This document shows, piece by piece, positions 1 through 11,556 of a stretch of DNA of 64,000 nucleotides. The number at the start of each line of letters is the position of its first letter. Positions within the stretch are counted from its first letter, which is position 1. The stretch is from Sophora flavescens. Taxonomy: Eukaryota; Streptophyta; Magnoliopsida; Fabales; Fabaceae. The notes under the pieces are model-generated. The model made no database searches, was not told the origin of the DNA, and was given only the letters and a program-made list of their open reading frames with translations. The stretch spans positions 71,408,200 to 71,472,199 of the forward strand of contig CM061065.1 in NCBI GenBank assembly GCA_030762895.1, read 5' to 3'. Both the position numbers and the translations under genes were made by a program.

Positions 1-452
1 ATATATATACAATATAGCTTGATTATGCCATTTGATATGAATTCTTGTAGCTGTGTCTATATCTGAAAGAAGGTGTAAGGTTAATTTGTGAACTAACTGA
101 AAGCAAAAAAGAAAAGAAAAGAAAAAATTGTAATAGCAGTTAAGAATATAACCGATGTTATAAGTCACATGTGATAGCGGTTCCTTGGGCAAAACCGCTG
201 TTACAAGTTAACTTGTAACAGTGGTTATAAAATCAACCATGTTACAAGTTAACTTGTAACATTGTTTTGATCATTCAATTCGCTACTTGTAAAGACGGTT
301 TTCCCAATAACCGCTGTTACAGATTTACTTGTACTAACGGTTGCATAATCGTCGTTACAAGTTGAGTAACATCGGCTAAAGTAACGTCACCTTCGAAACA
401 AACGTTACAAGTCAATTTTAACCACCGTTAAAAGTGCTTTTTGCACTAGTTT
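1..452. mobile_element. Terminal part of a CACTA-type transposon (left side outside window)
   Basis: Between about 130 and 440 the sequence is built from short inverted and direct copies of GTTACAAGTTAACTTGTAAC and AACCGCTGTTAC-type motifs, the pattern of En/Spm subterminal repeats. The block ends near 452 in a sequence whose reverse complement begins ACTAGTGCAAAAAGCAC, close to the CACTAGTGCAAAA type of CACTA terminus. The other end is outside the window and no transposase is visible, so the family is inferred from structure only. Confidence 0.5.
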
Positions 453-627
453 TCTGTTAATGAATGATTAATTCTCATTAATAATAATTTGTCAATATTT
501 TATTGGCAAGTAAACTTAAGTACATTGGATTTATGCAAAAATTTCTCAAAAACAAGAGAGATTAGTGATATCACTAAACCAGCCACATCATTAATTATGA
601 TAACTAACCAGGATTCTTAATTAATTA

Positions 628-735
628 CTCCCTCCATTTTTTGTCTTTTACTTCATGATTTTTAGATTTTATAAAATGACAAATAAAAATGAACAAAATA
701 AATTTTATAAAACAAATAAAAAATAATAAAGAGAG
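628..735. repeat. Stowaway-like MITE
   Basis: A short AT-rich element starts CTCCCTCCATTTTTTGTC and ends in the inverted counterpart TAATAAAGAGAG. TA dinucleotides flank both ends (626-627 and 736-737), the Tc1/mariner target duplication. The TIRs are imperfect. Confidence 0.55.
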
Positions 736-936
736 TAATTACATAAATATTTACAAAAACCTAGTCCACCAAGTTGGAAACAGTAAATAATTATATAAGT
801 GCTTCATTTTTTTTAGATTTAAGATAGCCCAAAATCATGTTTACTTATAATGAAAGTTTGTTTTAAACTTAACATCCAATAAAATCATCAATAATGAGTT
901 AGGTATAGTTGATTTTAAGATAAACAAGAATTTCTA

Positions 937-1085
937 CACTTCAAGAAATTCAGCTTTTAGTGTTGGTCAAAAGGCCATGCTACAAGACAAAAGCCGACGC
1001 TAATGGCCATTTTAGCATCGACATGGTGTTGGCTTCAAGGCCGACGCTAAGTCGCTCATCACAACATTTAGTGTCGGACTTTTCA
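937..1085. mobile_element. CACTA-like terminus with TTAGTGTCGG subterminal repeats
   Basis: The sequence begins CACTTCAAGAAAT, one base from the common CACTACAAGAAA terminus. It is followed by repeated direct and inverted copies of AGCCGACGCTAA / TTAGTGTCGG (for example near 953, 990, 1040 and 1069). This is typical subterminal structure of a plant CACTA element. The opposite end was not located, so it may be truncated. Confidence 0.45.
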
Positions 1086-1299
1086 TGGCGGGCGGCAGTT
1101 TCATGCAAGTGAGCGGGTCTTGTTGATGGTGGAAGGAAAGGTTGCCAGGGTTGCTAGAGAGAAAAGGTACGGAAGAAAACTAAAGAGAAGACTCTTCTCA
1201 AGAGAGTGTGTGTGTTTCAATTCTAAATTTCTGATAGTGGTTTGGAAAGAAAATAAAAAAATAAAAGTAAATCAAATGGATTTTCAAGAGAGAAGAATA

Positions 1300-2150
1300 A
1301 AAATAATATGGTAAATAAATATTTTTTCTGAAAATGGTTAACTTGTAAATCAAAAAATTTAAGGGAGACGAAACAATAATATGATAGATAAATTAATTTT
1401 ATAAAGATGGTTAGTTTGCTGGAACGAATTCTCTCATGTGACAATTGAGTTGAATTAAATCTTAGTCGTCGATTAGAGAGAAGAGAGAGAATTTTCAAAA
1501 CATAAAAAAACGGAGGAGATTGAGGTTTTGTGGATGGGGATAGAATCCAAGTGGAAATCCAACATGAGAGAATTCATTCCTTTAGCTTGCAATGGAAAAG
1601 AAGTGAAATAAATCAAAAATATTTTAAAGAAGAAAAAAATAATATGATTGATAAATATATCTTCTAAAAATGGTTAAGTAGCACTGGACAAAGAAAAGAA
1701 ATAAATATAATATATTTTCAAGAGAGAAGAAGATCAATAATATGGTAGATAAATATATTTTTCTAAAAATGGTTAGCTTGCTCGCGAAAAAGGGGAGAAA
1801 TGAATCAATTAAAACGGAATAAAAAACAATATGATAAATAAATATATTTTCTAAAAATTGTTAACTTACACCGTACAAAAGAGAAGAAATAAGTGAAGTA
1901 TATTTTCAAGATAGAAGAATAATATTAATATAATAGATAAATGTATTTTCTATAAATGATTAATTTACACGGGTAAATGATTAGAAATAAATATAAAAAA
2001 AATTAAGAGAGAAGAAAAAATTAATATAATAGATAAATATATATTTTCTAAAATTGACTGACTTGTATGAGAAAAGATGACAACTAAATCAAATAGATTT
2101 TTAAGATAAAAAAAAATAGTAAATAAATATGTGTTTTTTATATATAATTC
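1300..2150. repeat. Degenerate ~95-bp tandem repeat
   Basis: A core resembling ATGGTAGATAAATATATTTT followed by CTAAAAATGGTTA recurs at about 1309, 1380, 1643, 1740, 1830, 1931, 2028 and 2117, mostly 89-101 bp apart. Units also share an AGAGAGAAGAA block. No coding capacity is convincing. It may be the internal array of the transposon whose end lies at 937. Confidence 0.6.
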
Positions 2151-2542
2151 CTCACAAAAATATTTAAACAATTAAACATAAAATCAATAATTACATTTCC
2201 TGAAAAATTAGCATATCTCACAGGTTCATACACTGGTTTGTTTTACAAAGGAAAAAAAATCTCTCACTAATACACTTTTTTGCAGGAATTAAAATTTTCC
2301 TTACTTTAGTCAAAAAGATCTTTTGACCTCTTATAAAATATAAAACAAACTTTTATAAAAAAAAAATCATATATAACTTCAATGCACTAATTTATGCAAG
2401 TATTTCTTCTGATTCAATGGAAATGAGAGAATACTAGCATAAGCCGAAATCAATGATTTGCTGACCTTTGAAATTTAAACCAGAAATTAGTCAATGCACG
2501 TGCTCGTCTCCACTTTATCTACAACTGAAATAATTTTTTCAC

Positions 2543-2769
2543 AAAATAGATAAATTGATCGTATACGTTTATTTTATTTTTTATATTGGTACTATAAATT
2601 TTTTATTTTTTAAATTGGTCCTGCATGTTACGTTCCATCATTTCCATGTTACATTGATCGTATAATGTGAAAATGGAACATTACATGTAGGACCAATTTA
2701 AAAAATAAAAATTTGTAGGTCCAATATGAAAAATAAAATAAACGTATTGAAGATCAATTTATCTATTTT
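2543..2769. repeat. Foldback (inverted-repeat) element
   Basis: The left arm starts AAAATAGATAAATTGATC and the right arm ends with its reverse complement GATCAATTTATCTATTTT. Pairing continues inward for about 90-100 bp through segments such as TTTAAATTGGTCCT / AGGACCAATTTAAA. The RNA would form a long hairpin. It looks like a foldback MITE; a small-RNA precursor is possible but unproven. Confidence 0.7.
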
Positions 2770-3046
2770 AATCTTTTTTTTTCGTCATGAAAGCCAAATA
2801 CATAGCTCGAAATAATATAACGAAAAATAAGAACTTGGAGCAATATATTAATAAGTCATTCTTAATGTATGAAACTTATATCATTGAAAAAATTGATTCA
2901 TCAAGGATCAATAAAAAAATTTAAAAGGGAAATATTTGTTTGAGGTTGTTTCAAGTATTTTTCAAATTTTACAAAATTTAATTTTTGTTTGGATTAACTA
3001 TACAGATATTTCATTGTAGAGACCCAAGTAGAATTTTTGTCCATCG

Positions 3047-3047
<1 letters not shown>

Positions 3048-3098
<51 letters not shown>
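3048..3098. repeat. (AT)n microsatellite
   Basis: About 50 bp of uninterrupted TA dinucleotides directly next to the left LTR of the copia remnant. Confidence 0.95.
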
Positions 3099-3104
<6 letters not shown>

Positions 3105-3539
3105 GCTAAGCAATTAGCATAACAGATTAACTATTTGAGTCTCTGAGACAATTATTGTTTGAGCTCATTACTGTTTTAACAAATAAAACTATTTGACCAA
3201 CTTTTATACAGCTCTAACTGTTTGGTGAGTTGGCAGTGTACTCCATCCCCTACAAACTGGTAATGATAGTTTAGTCCAATAAATTTAAAATGAGCAGAGG
3301 ATAAAGGTTTGGTGAATTTGTCAGTGGACTAATGAACCAAGAGAAGGTGACACACATATAGCTGTCCTCAAAGGACCTTGTTTCTAACAATAAAGAGATC
3401 CAGTTCCATATGTATAGTGCTAGAATCAAGAACAGGAGTTGGAGTCAGCAAAACAATACTCATGTTGTCACAATGGATGGTTGGAGTTGGTAGCTAGGGG
3501 GACTTGTAGTTCCTCCAGAAGATATCGAACCTAGGTGAT

Positions 3540-5160
3540 TTATGCAGTGATGATGGCCAAACTGTGGTATTCAACACCTGACTGCATTGGACTTTTTCTT
3601 GGTCCACCATGAAATTAAGTTGGAACCAAGAAAGGTACACGCCCTAGAGGTGGATTTCTTGTCATCTTGATCCGTGGCGTAATCAGCATCATGAAAACCT
3701 TGATGGCTTGGTGAAAAGATATGAAGTTCATAATGACTACTGAGAATACCCCTTGAGATATCTCATTAACTTTTAACAGATTTCCAGTGAAATTCCAGCG
3801 GCTAATGCATGTATTAAGACAATTTGTTGATAACAAATGAGAATTCAGGTCTTGTGATAGGGCTTAGGGTCTGAACTCAGAACACAAACCAGTGCCATGA
3901 TAGATAGTTTGGTCAAAGATGCCATTGGACCTAATGCTTTTAGCATTGTGCATTCTAGCATTCTGAATGAGGTCTTTAATATATTTGGACTGAGACAAGA
4001 CCATAAATATTGGTTGGGATCAAGTGACTTGTATGCCAAGGAAGTAATGCATGATGCCAAGGTCTTTTAAAGCAAATCCAGCATTCAGTTGAACAATCAA
4101 GGATGAAACAAATGTTTGAAGAGATCTGCCACTAATGAGTGTATCATCAACATAACAACAAACATAGATGGTGCTGCCTGCAGTGATAGTCCTAATGAAA
4201 AGTGAGGAGTCACTAAGGAATGCCAGTTTGCAAAGTGAGAACTAGTTTTTCATTGGCCTGTTCGAGTCCATACAGGGCCTTTTGCGGTCTGCAGACAAGT
4301 GTCTTATCCCGTGAATAATTCCAATTGTTCTAGTAAAAGATTGGTAAAAATTAGTGTGGTGTAAGAAGCAGTGGATAAGTGAGTTGGCAATTTGTGAGTT
4401 TTACCAATGCAACAAGAATTACAGAAATCAGTGGCTTTACTGCGTGCATGCAGCTTATTCAGTACAATAGAGATGGGGTGTCCCAATTTAGTATGCAACA
4501 CAGAGTATCAGAAATCTAAAGATGTACAAGTAAAGAAAAATGAACTGTAATGTTCAGAAAATAATGATTGAACATTGGAGACTCAATCTTTGCTGTAGTG
4601 TATGAATCAAACCTTGAATTTATACCTCTTTTACAAAGAGCATTGTACTCTACTGAAAGACCTTCAAGTACAATTATCTAAACATGTTCTTTAGTTGAAA
4701 CAAAATGACCAATAGATGCAAGTGCATCAACAAGAGCCTTGATTCAAAGGATGTATTCCTTGGTGTTCCTCAATTCTGACTTGTACTGAATGATTTTTGC
4801 TCTGCTTTGAACGGCAAAATAGATCAGCAGAAGGGACCAGACTTGCCATGAATAATTGCAGACAACTACTTTGGTAACAACAGCTTTAGACATGGTGATG
4901 GAGGAGAGCGTTCAAGAGGGTAGCAGTTGATCTTGCTTTTCCCATAGATTGTAAGCAATAATGGTGTTATAAAGTATAAACTCTAGCGATTGCGCCCTTT
5001 GATTGCAGCTAACACGTGATGCTTCCACAGAAGAAAATTCTCATCATCCATATTTATGGAAGTTGGATGATTGAAGGTGACCAACAAAGAAGATGACAGT
5101 TTCACAGCAGATTGGAGAATTTCGTGATGAACAATTCCCTAGGTGGGAAAATCAGCTCTT
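3540..5160 (-). pseudogene. copia gag-pol remnant
   Basis: Read 5'->3' on the minus strand, gag-like sequence (about 5140-4680) includes NMDDENFLLWKHHVL. A GAG-pre-integrase stretch (4501-4304) shows LGHPISIVLNKLHA and FCNSCCIGKTHKLPTHLS. The reverse-transcriptase catalytic box appears as CYVDDTLISG near 4150. An RNase H piece near 3700-3600 contains DADYATDQDDKKSTSRACTF. Many stops and frameshifts interrupt it, and most of the integrase is gone. It is non-functional. The family assignment rests on these motifs and is secure. Confidence 0.75.
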
Positions 5161-5164
5161 GATA

Positions 5165-5395
5165 CCATGTTGATGAGAAACAGAGAAAATGAAAAGGGGT
5201 GAAGGAGAGAATTTAATTGAAGTAGTTGATGAACAGAGAAACATGGTGTATGATATATAATATATACCTAATGCTAAGCATCATAGATTAACTAACTGCG
5301 CTTTTAACTCTTTCGACAAATATAACTAACTAGCAAACTTTCTAACAGCTGTAATTAATTGCTAAGTTAGCAGTCTATCCCTTCAAATTTAGATG
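5165..5395 (-). repeat. copia 5' LTR (right copy)
   Basis: Shares with 3100-3262 the collinear blocks TGCTAAGCA...ATAGATTAACTA, TTTTAAC, ACAGCT and GAGTTGGCAGT-like GTTAGCAGTCTATCCC. It ends next to the primer-binding-like site. Exact LTR ends were not resolved. Confidence 0.5.
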
Positions 5396-5585
5396 AAGAA
5401 AACAGTAATGATTTTACACAATTACTCACATCAAACAACATATGCATGAGCAGAAAATTGTATTGTATGAGATGAAGTGTGCAATTAGTAACAGGTTATC
5501 TAAAACACGTTTTAGAGTCTTTGGATGACGATAGAATTGGTACCTGGTGGCAGAAGATTTCATGAGCATCTAAAACAAGCATCTC

Positions 5586-6032
5586 TCAGATTGGACCTTT
5601 TCCTTTTCCTAGCACTGAGGAACAACCGACAATTTGATCGGTTGTTAACTCACCATATATTAGATGGACTGTTGTATTCTTCACAGTAAATCGATGTCCT
5701 AAAGCTATAACAACCTCCACTTCATCATCTGGTTCAAGATTTGATGTCAAGTCCTGCCACTCTTCATCTTTGAAGGAAGATATTGTGTCTTTCTTGTACA
5801 GCTGAGTGGTATTCTTTGTGTAATTAAATATCAAGACACTAACAAGATCACATTCAAATGCCAGGTTGAGAAGGGAAGATGAATACATAATGCATAGAGT
5901 CATCCCTTTCAACTTGGAACCAATATTAGGCATTTTAAATAATACTGAGGATCCCTCGCCTTTGAAGGTTTGCCAATTAGGATATATGTTGCCAGTAAAA
6001 GAACATTCACTAGATCCATCCTTAGTCCATCC
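5586..6032 (-). CDS. TNL exon 6: C-terminal post-LRR (jelly-roll type) domain
   Basis: Starts after a GTACAG acceptor with GWTKDGSSECSFTGNIYPNW and continues open for about 148 codons to a stop at 5586-5588. Features such as FKGEGSSVLFKMP, MTLCIMYSSS and DDEVEVVIALGHRFTVK fit the post-LRR domain found at the end of many dicot TNLs. It helps bind effectors in the structurally characterised receptors RPP1 and Roq1. No frameshift is seen here, unlike the two preceding exons. The copia remnant ends about 190 bp downstream. Confidence 0.75.
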   Translation of the reverse strand, partial: GWTKDGSSECSFTGNIYPNWQTFKGEGSSVLFKMPNIGSKLKGMTLCIMYSSSLLNLAFECDLVSVLIFNYTKNTTQLYKKDTISSFKDEEWQDLTSNLEPDDEVEVVIALGHRFTVKNTTVHLIYGELTTDQIVGCSSVLGKGKGPI

Positions 6033-7015
6033 CTGTACCATGAACATATAACAAACAGGTCGTGAATTTAACTATCTATCCAGAATGGAAGGACCTTTTC
6101 AATTTCATTTTTGTGAATTTAAGTTGACATTCATACTTAGTAATAATGCAAAATTAAAGAATTCCAAAGTTTGAAAGAAAATACATAAATATGGAGTCAC
6201 AAAAACATGAACTTTTCAAGATCATTACAATGCACTAGATGCCAACTTGGTTATCAAGTCATTAGGCAAGTAAAACTTAAATGAAAATCTCATATTCAAT
6301 TTGTAACTATTAAAAGAAAAGATTACTAATAAAGTGAAACAGTAAACTCATTATGAATCCAATCAATGAAATGCATATTTGTACAAGTATACTAATAGCA
6401 ATTACTTATATTATTGGACTTCAAGGGAAGCACTTAGTAGAAACAATGGACATCTAGATTTCACCAACTGTCGATAATCACACAAAAAAAGACCTCTTTC
6501 TATCATTTGTGTTGAAACTATATAATTCCTATTTATTCATGGAAAAATTTAATTTAACACTTCTAGCATGCCAGGAAAATAAATAATACTAATGGAGATT
6601 TAAAGAAAACAGAAAGTTTGCATTCAGCAATAGACCGTTCTCTAGGAAGTCAGCTAAAACTGGATACTTTTCTTTCTTTCTTTCTTAGTTTTTTAACTAA
6701 ACATACCTTAGCCATAGTTTGATTAAAATTAAGTTTTACTCATAAAATTGTGTTGAATTATATAAATGAAGAATTGATCAAGAATGGTGGTTCATAAGCA
6801 AGGATGGAAAAAGTCACGAGAAAATGATATAGGAAATTGTCATACAATATATAGTGTATATTATATTCTTTCACAATCTCAATTTCAAAACATTAATTAG
6901 TTTAGTTAATTAGTAAATACTGAAATTGAAGAAAGGAGTTCCTCCAAATTCAAATATTGAGAAATCATCTACAATGGTAGTACTAGTATGATTGCAGAGA
7001 AACCGAGAGAGAAAC

Positions 7016-7731
7016 CTGTGAAATACTCTCAATAAGAGTATCAATGGCTTTGTTGTGCTCTCCGACTTGAATAATAAGAGAATTGGTCAAACTTTCTCGA
7101 CCCTGTAACGTCAACGGATTTTCGAAAATCGATTAACAGGGAGTTTCAGATATACGATGACTTGGCCGTGCTTGGTCTTGATTCCAAATCTGCACGACTT
7201 TTGGCGGATAAACCATGTGAAAGACTTTGAAGTGAAGATGAAATGCTTCGAAAAACATTCATATGAGACATGGGATTATTTGTTGGTGACATCCAAGACA
7301 AAATGAGAGAAGGAAATACATGATGTGATAATCCTTCATAGCCAAACAAAGACACATATTTGATACTTTTTGATTTCACAAGAGAGTGGGGCACTCGTGT
7401 GATAGCAAAGTGTTATCGCCAAAAGATGTGTCAATGATTCCATTTGTATGATGTCCTCTTCCAACTTGTCAATCTTTGAGCAAGAAGAAAGAATAAAAGA
7501 TTTGAGAGATTTCACTTATAGATACTTCTTGGGAGGTGGCCGAGGGATTTGCGGTCCTTGAAATTCGCCAAAACAAGATATTTGAGATCTCCAATTGTTG
7601 AGTCAACCTCTGACAAACTTGGACAATCTTTAAGCATTAGCTTTTCAAGATTTGGTAGCCTTGAAAAGTCAGGAGTTTGAATTAAGTATTGAGAATGACT
7701 CAGATTAAGAATTTTCAACCTATCCAACATC
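7016..7731 (-). CDS. TNL exon 5: LRRs and post-LRR linker, frameshifted
   Basis: Begins after a CCCAG acceptor with MLDRLKILNLSHSQYL and runs through LRRs (LPNLEKLMLKDCPSLSEVD) to a premature stop at 7512-7514. A missing T explains that stop. A second disturbed spot lies at about 7407-7421. Then an open stretch gives RVPHSLVKSKSIKYVSLFGYEG and LSWMSPTNN, diagnostic of legume TNL proteins, ending at a TGA at 7146. Another frame then gives VGEHNKAIDTLIESISQ up to the CACAG|GTTTCT donor. Confidence 0.65.
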
Positions 7732-7828
7732 CTGGGAATACAAAAAGCAAAGAAAACAGTTAGACTATAAATAGAAAAATGAGATAGATGTCAAGTTTTA
7801 CTATTATGACTAAGCAATCATTTTACAC

Positions 7829-8105
7829 ACCTGTGGCTCCTTCCAGACAAATTGCAGGTTGCTGTATTTTAAGTCAATGGCAACTAAACTTTTCGGATAA
7901 AAGTTCTCTGGCATGTATCTTAAAGGAAATCCATGCCAACAGAGCAGCGCAAGTCTTTTGATAAATCTTCATAGTCTCCAGCAAGTTTTACATGACCAAG
8001 TTGAAGCAATCTGAGTCTCTTCATCTTCTTAAATGCTTTAGTATCGAAAAGAACTTGGTTGTTTTTTGGTGAACTCAAAGTCAGACCCTTGACAGTTATT
8101 GTTCC
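7829..8105 (-). CDS. TNL exon 4: NBS-LRR linker and first LRRs
   Basis: Opens GTITVKGLTLSSP after a TCACAG acceptor, in phase with exon 3, and contains FDTKAFKKMKRLRLLQLGHV, the usual start of the TNL leucine-rich region. The frame breaks near 7941-7948, where one G seems to be missing; past it the normal LRR reading resumes to about KEPQ. The donor is GT at 7828, or possibly 7830. Confidence 0.65.
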
Positions 8106-8207
8106 CTGTGACATCAAACGAAGGGAAGATGAGTGAAATCAAAAAGGAAGATCAAATTCAAAGTCTTTCACATGGTGTGTGTGTGAGTAATATGAGAAAG
8201 TTCTTAC

Positions 8208-9310
8208 AATGTTGTTTGTTAACACATCCACCACAATATCATGAGACCATAATCTGCTACGCTTCTCAGGCTTATCAGGTGATTCCTCACGAATGATCTC
8301 TCTTCCCATGGCTAGCAACAAATCATGCATTTCAAGCTTGTTATTCTTGTCAACTTTTACAAGGCTTCGCTCTATAAGGACAGTTATTCCAATTTCGCAT
8401 GAAGTCCATGACCATCTAAAATTTGTGTAACATAGTTTCTGTCCTTACCTATAAAGAAACAACATATATCAAGGAATATATCTTTTCGCATATCATCCTC
8501 TAAACCATCAAAGCTTAATTTTAATTTCTTATGTATCGTTTATTGGGAATAATTTCTAGTTTCGATAATGCACTTTCCCACTCGGTATTGCCCCTGTCAA
8601 ACAAGTAAGAGCCAATAACTTCAAGAGCTAGTGGTAGTCTTTCAGAGTAAGCAACTACCCTTTTTGAGAGTTCAATAAATTCCATTATGGGATTTGCTTG
8701 CTTAAATGCATGCCAACTAAAAAGCTCAAGAGATTCACTTTCTTCCATTTCTTCCATTTCGTATTTAATGTCCACTTGAAGGACATCCAGCAGACGCTTA
8801 TCTCTGGTTGTGATGATTATCCTGCTCCCTTGACCAAACCAGTCACGACTTCCACACAAAGCATATAGCTGGTCCAAATTATCTATGTCATCAAGTACAA
8901 CAAGTGCCCTTTTTTGGCAAAGGTTTTCTTTGATTATATTTTTTCCCAATTCAATGTTTTGTAATTTCATCATTCTACTTTTCAAGATGCCCGAAAGAAG
9001 TTGTTCTTGCAAATAAACTTGTCCATTATCTTGGTCCCAAACTTCCCTTATATTTGCAAGGAAAGTTTTGCCTTCAAAGTTTTGATTAATTTCATTGTAA
9101 ATGGCTTTTGCAATGGTTGTTTTACCAATTCCTCCCATACCCAACATTCCTACCATGAGAACCTCATTTGGTTTACCACTTAACAATTGAAGCATATCAT
9201 GCACATGAGATTTCACTCCCACTGGGTGATCAGCGACAAAAAAGTATGTGCCATCATCCAGTTTTGTGGTAACGGTTTTAAGAATGTCATCAATCAACTC
9301 GGTTTCAGTT
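8208..9310 (-). CDS. TNL exon 3: second NBS (NBS2), two apparent frameshifts
   Basis: Begins after a TTTCAG acceptor with TETELIDDILKTV, which splices in phase 2 to the TIR2 exon. Motifs in order: P-loop GMGGIGKTTIA, kinase-2 RALVVLDDID, RNBS-B RIIITTRDKRLLD, a GLPL variant ERLPLALEVIGS, DIFLDICCFFIGKD and an intact MHDLL. The frame stops at 8521-8523 in an A-rich run. It needs one base restored there and another near 8391-8402 to read through to the donor ATT|GTAAGA. Either this half of the gene is a pseudogene or the assembly has base-count errors. Confidence 0.7.
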
Positions 9311-9661
9311 CTGAAAAAAAAACATTAAATTAAAAAACAGATAAAAATAATCATCTACTAAATAATTCTTACCATAAACAACACAATCTATCAAAATAGG
9401 GAGGGATTTTGGAGTTAATCACTAATATCACAAACATAAATATATAATTTGGATTAACTAATTTTGGATGCTATTTTCAAGTCAATTTGGCCTACTTTCT
9501 TTAGTTTGAAACAAAGTTATTTTCTTTTGATTACTTGAAAAAAAAAAATTTGTACCATGATGCCCCAATCGTTCGGATTACAAGCAAACAATTACAAACA
9601 TGAATCATAATGAAAGCTAGCATAATTGATCTAGTAGCTTTTGCTTTTTATTTTGTGTATG

Positions 9662-11111
9662 GATTAACGAACTTCTTAATCCCTACAAATATAGATACTT
9701 TTGGTTTTAGTCCCTTTTTTTCTTTTGATAGGTTTTGGTATTTTGAACGTTTAGAATTTTGGAATTAGTCTCTATCACGAAGCACCCTTAAGTGTTGGCA
9801 TGGCTAACGGATTGCCACATCAGCATTGCCATGTGGCATTAAATGTAGATACTTAGGTTCCCTGCAAGTTCAAAAACGTTACAATTTGTTCTTAGTGTTA
9901 GTTCTCATCTATAAATTGTCGATGTGGCTAACGACTCGTCACATCAGTACTGTCATGTGAAATAAAACAATAATTTTGTATCCCACGTTGGATTAAAGAA
10001 TTTTTTTTATCTTTTTAATAATTTATAATTATTTATATTATGCATATTGATCCCTATGCTTTATCTCTAAGTTGAACATGTTTATATTTTGAATGGATCA
10101 TTAGTTGAGGAGAATTGTATCAAAACTCATAAATAAACAACCAATGAACGTTTGTGTTAGCAACCGATGAGGGTTAGAAATTGAACGTGCCATGGGAAGT
10201 CACTCAGTGAAGTGTGGTGCCATGCGATACAAAAAAATAATAACAATATTATAATAAAAGTAAAATATTTTAATAATCATATATAAAAAATAATCATTAT
10301 TATTATAAATTATAAAAAAAATATAAATAACCTTAAGTGGTTATTTTCCAATTCCATCCTCAATGATAATACAACATGCAATTGATTAGTATTGAGCTTT
10401 TTTTTCCAACTTGAGGTGATTTATATTCTGAATATATTAGTTGAGTAGGACTGCATGGAAACTCAGCAATAAATAAATTTGATAGGGCAAATCAAGTAAG
10501 AAGCTTCGGTGGTAGCAACTACTAAGAGTTAGAACTCAAACACGTGCCACGGGGAGCCACTATGTGAAGCGTGGCACCACACATTATAAAAATAAAACAT
10601 TTCAATATTTACACATAATAAAGTCTCTCTAAAAATAAAGAAATAATAATATTAATAATAAATAATTAAAAATATAAATAATATTATTAAATCCAATGTA
10701 ACATACAAAATTATTAATTTATTCCACATGGTAATGCTGGTTGACGTGCCGTTAGCCACATCGTCACTTAAAAGATGAGAACATATTAATATTTTTGAAC
10801 TTGTAGTGACCAAAACCTTAGAAAAACAATGTATAGGGATCAAAACCAAAACATGCCTACTTTGAGGGACTATGAAGTTTATTAAATGTAAAAAAATTTA
10901 TTTACATTTTTTTAAATTCCGTGTGGCATTAAAAATTATATTTAATGCCACATGGCAGTGCTAATGTGGCATTCCATTAGCCACGCCAAAAGTTAACAAC
11001 ATCTGACGGCAAGGACTAGTTCCAAAAGTTAAAAAACGAAAACCTAACTAAAAAAGGTAGGGACTAAATTCAAAAGTGTCTATATTTGTACGGACTGAAA
11101 GTTGATTAATC
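9662..11111. mobile_element. Long-TIR non-autonomous element in TNL intron 2
   Basis: The left end GATTAACGAACTTCTTAATC and the inverted right end (GATTAATCAACTTTCAGTCC on the other strand) begin inverted arms of roughly 200 bp. The arms share CTACAAATATAGATACTTTTG-type sequence and an ATGCCACATGGCA block. The interior is AT-rich and non-coding. The arm length suggests a Mutator-like element, but a clean 9-bp duplication was not identified. Confidence 0.55.
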
Positions 11112-11159
11112 TTTTATATTTATATTAATACTAAACTGTGTAGCATGTCATATGTGACC

Positions 11160-11544
11160 ATTGCCCATGAGCTACTCCCAAACTTTTGCATATGGTATGC
11201 TATGAAATGTAAGAAAAAGTCAAGAATATTTACATTTGTTGTTGATAAATTAATGCCTAAATAGCTGTAACAAATTGATAATTTATGACTTTCCTTGATT
11301 TTGTTTTATCTACTTTAGGTTTATGTGTTTGACTTTTAAGATTAGGATAATGTTAGTAATGCCTAAGAATAAGGATGCATTTGAATTTTGTATTTGAATT
11401 TTATGTTACACTCTAGCTCTATTTATAGAGCTACATCAACAAAAGGTATGGTAATCCTCTGCAAAATATTCTACAATACGACAAAATAACCAACTAATTG
11501 GTATCAGAGTTTTCGGGGTTTCTTAACTTACCTACATTTCTAAC
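11160..11544 (+). repeat. LTR/primer-binding remnant of a copia-like retrotransposon
   Basis: TTGGTATCAGAG at 11498-11509 matches the initiator-methionine tRNA primer site that follows many plant 5' LTRs. The preceding ~300 bp includes CTCTATTTATAGAGC and looks like an LTR end. No matching second LTR or pol sequence was found, so it is weakly supported. Confidence 0.35.
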
Positions 11545-11556
11545 AAGCTAGAAGCA

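Larger units (their letters stand above)
3100..5395 (-). mobile_element. Decayed Ty1/copia LTR retrotransposon
   Basis: Two related LTR-like blocks (about 3100-3262 and 5165-5395) flank degraded gag-pol sequence read on the minus strand. A primer-binding-like TGGTATCAAGAGC sits just inside the right-hand (5') LTR near 5156-5168. At 2.3 kb it is well short of a full copia element (about 5 kb), so large internal deletions are present. Order on the minus strand is LTR, gag, GAG-pre-integrase, reverse transcriptase, RNase H, LTR, as expected for Ty1/copia. Confidence 0.75.

Noticed and set aside
1120..2171. Three small ORFs over the 1.1-2.2 kb region
   Set aside because: They follow the AT-rich tandem repeat and consist mostly of F, L, K and I without conserved motifs.
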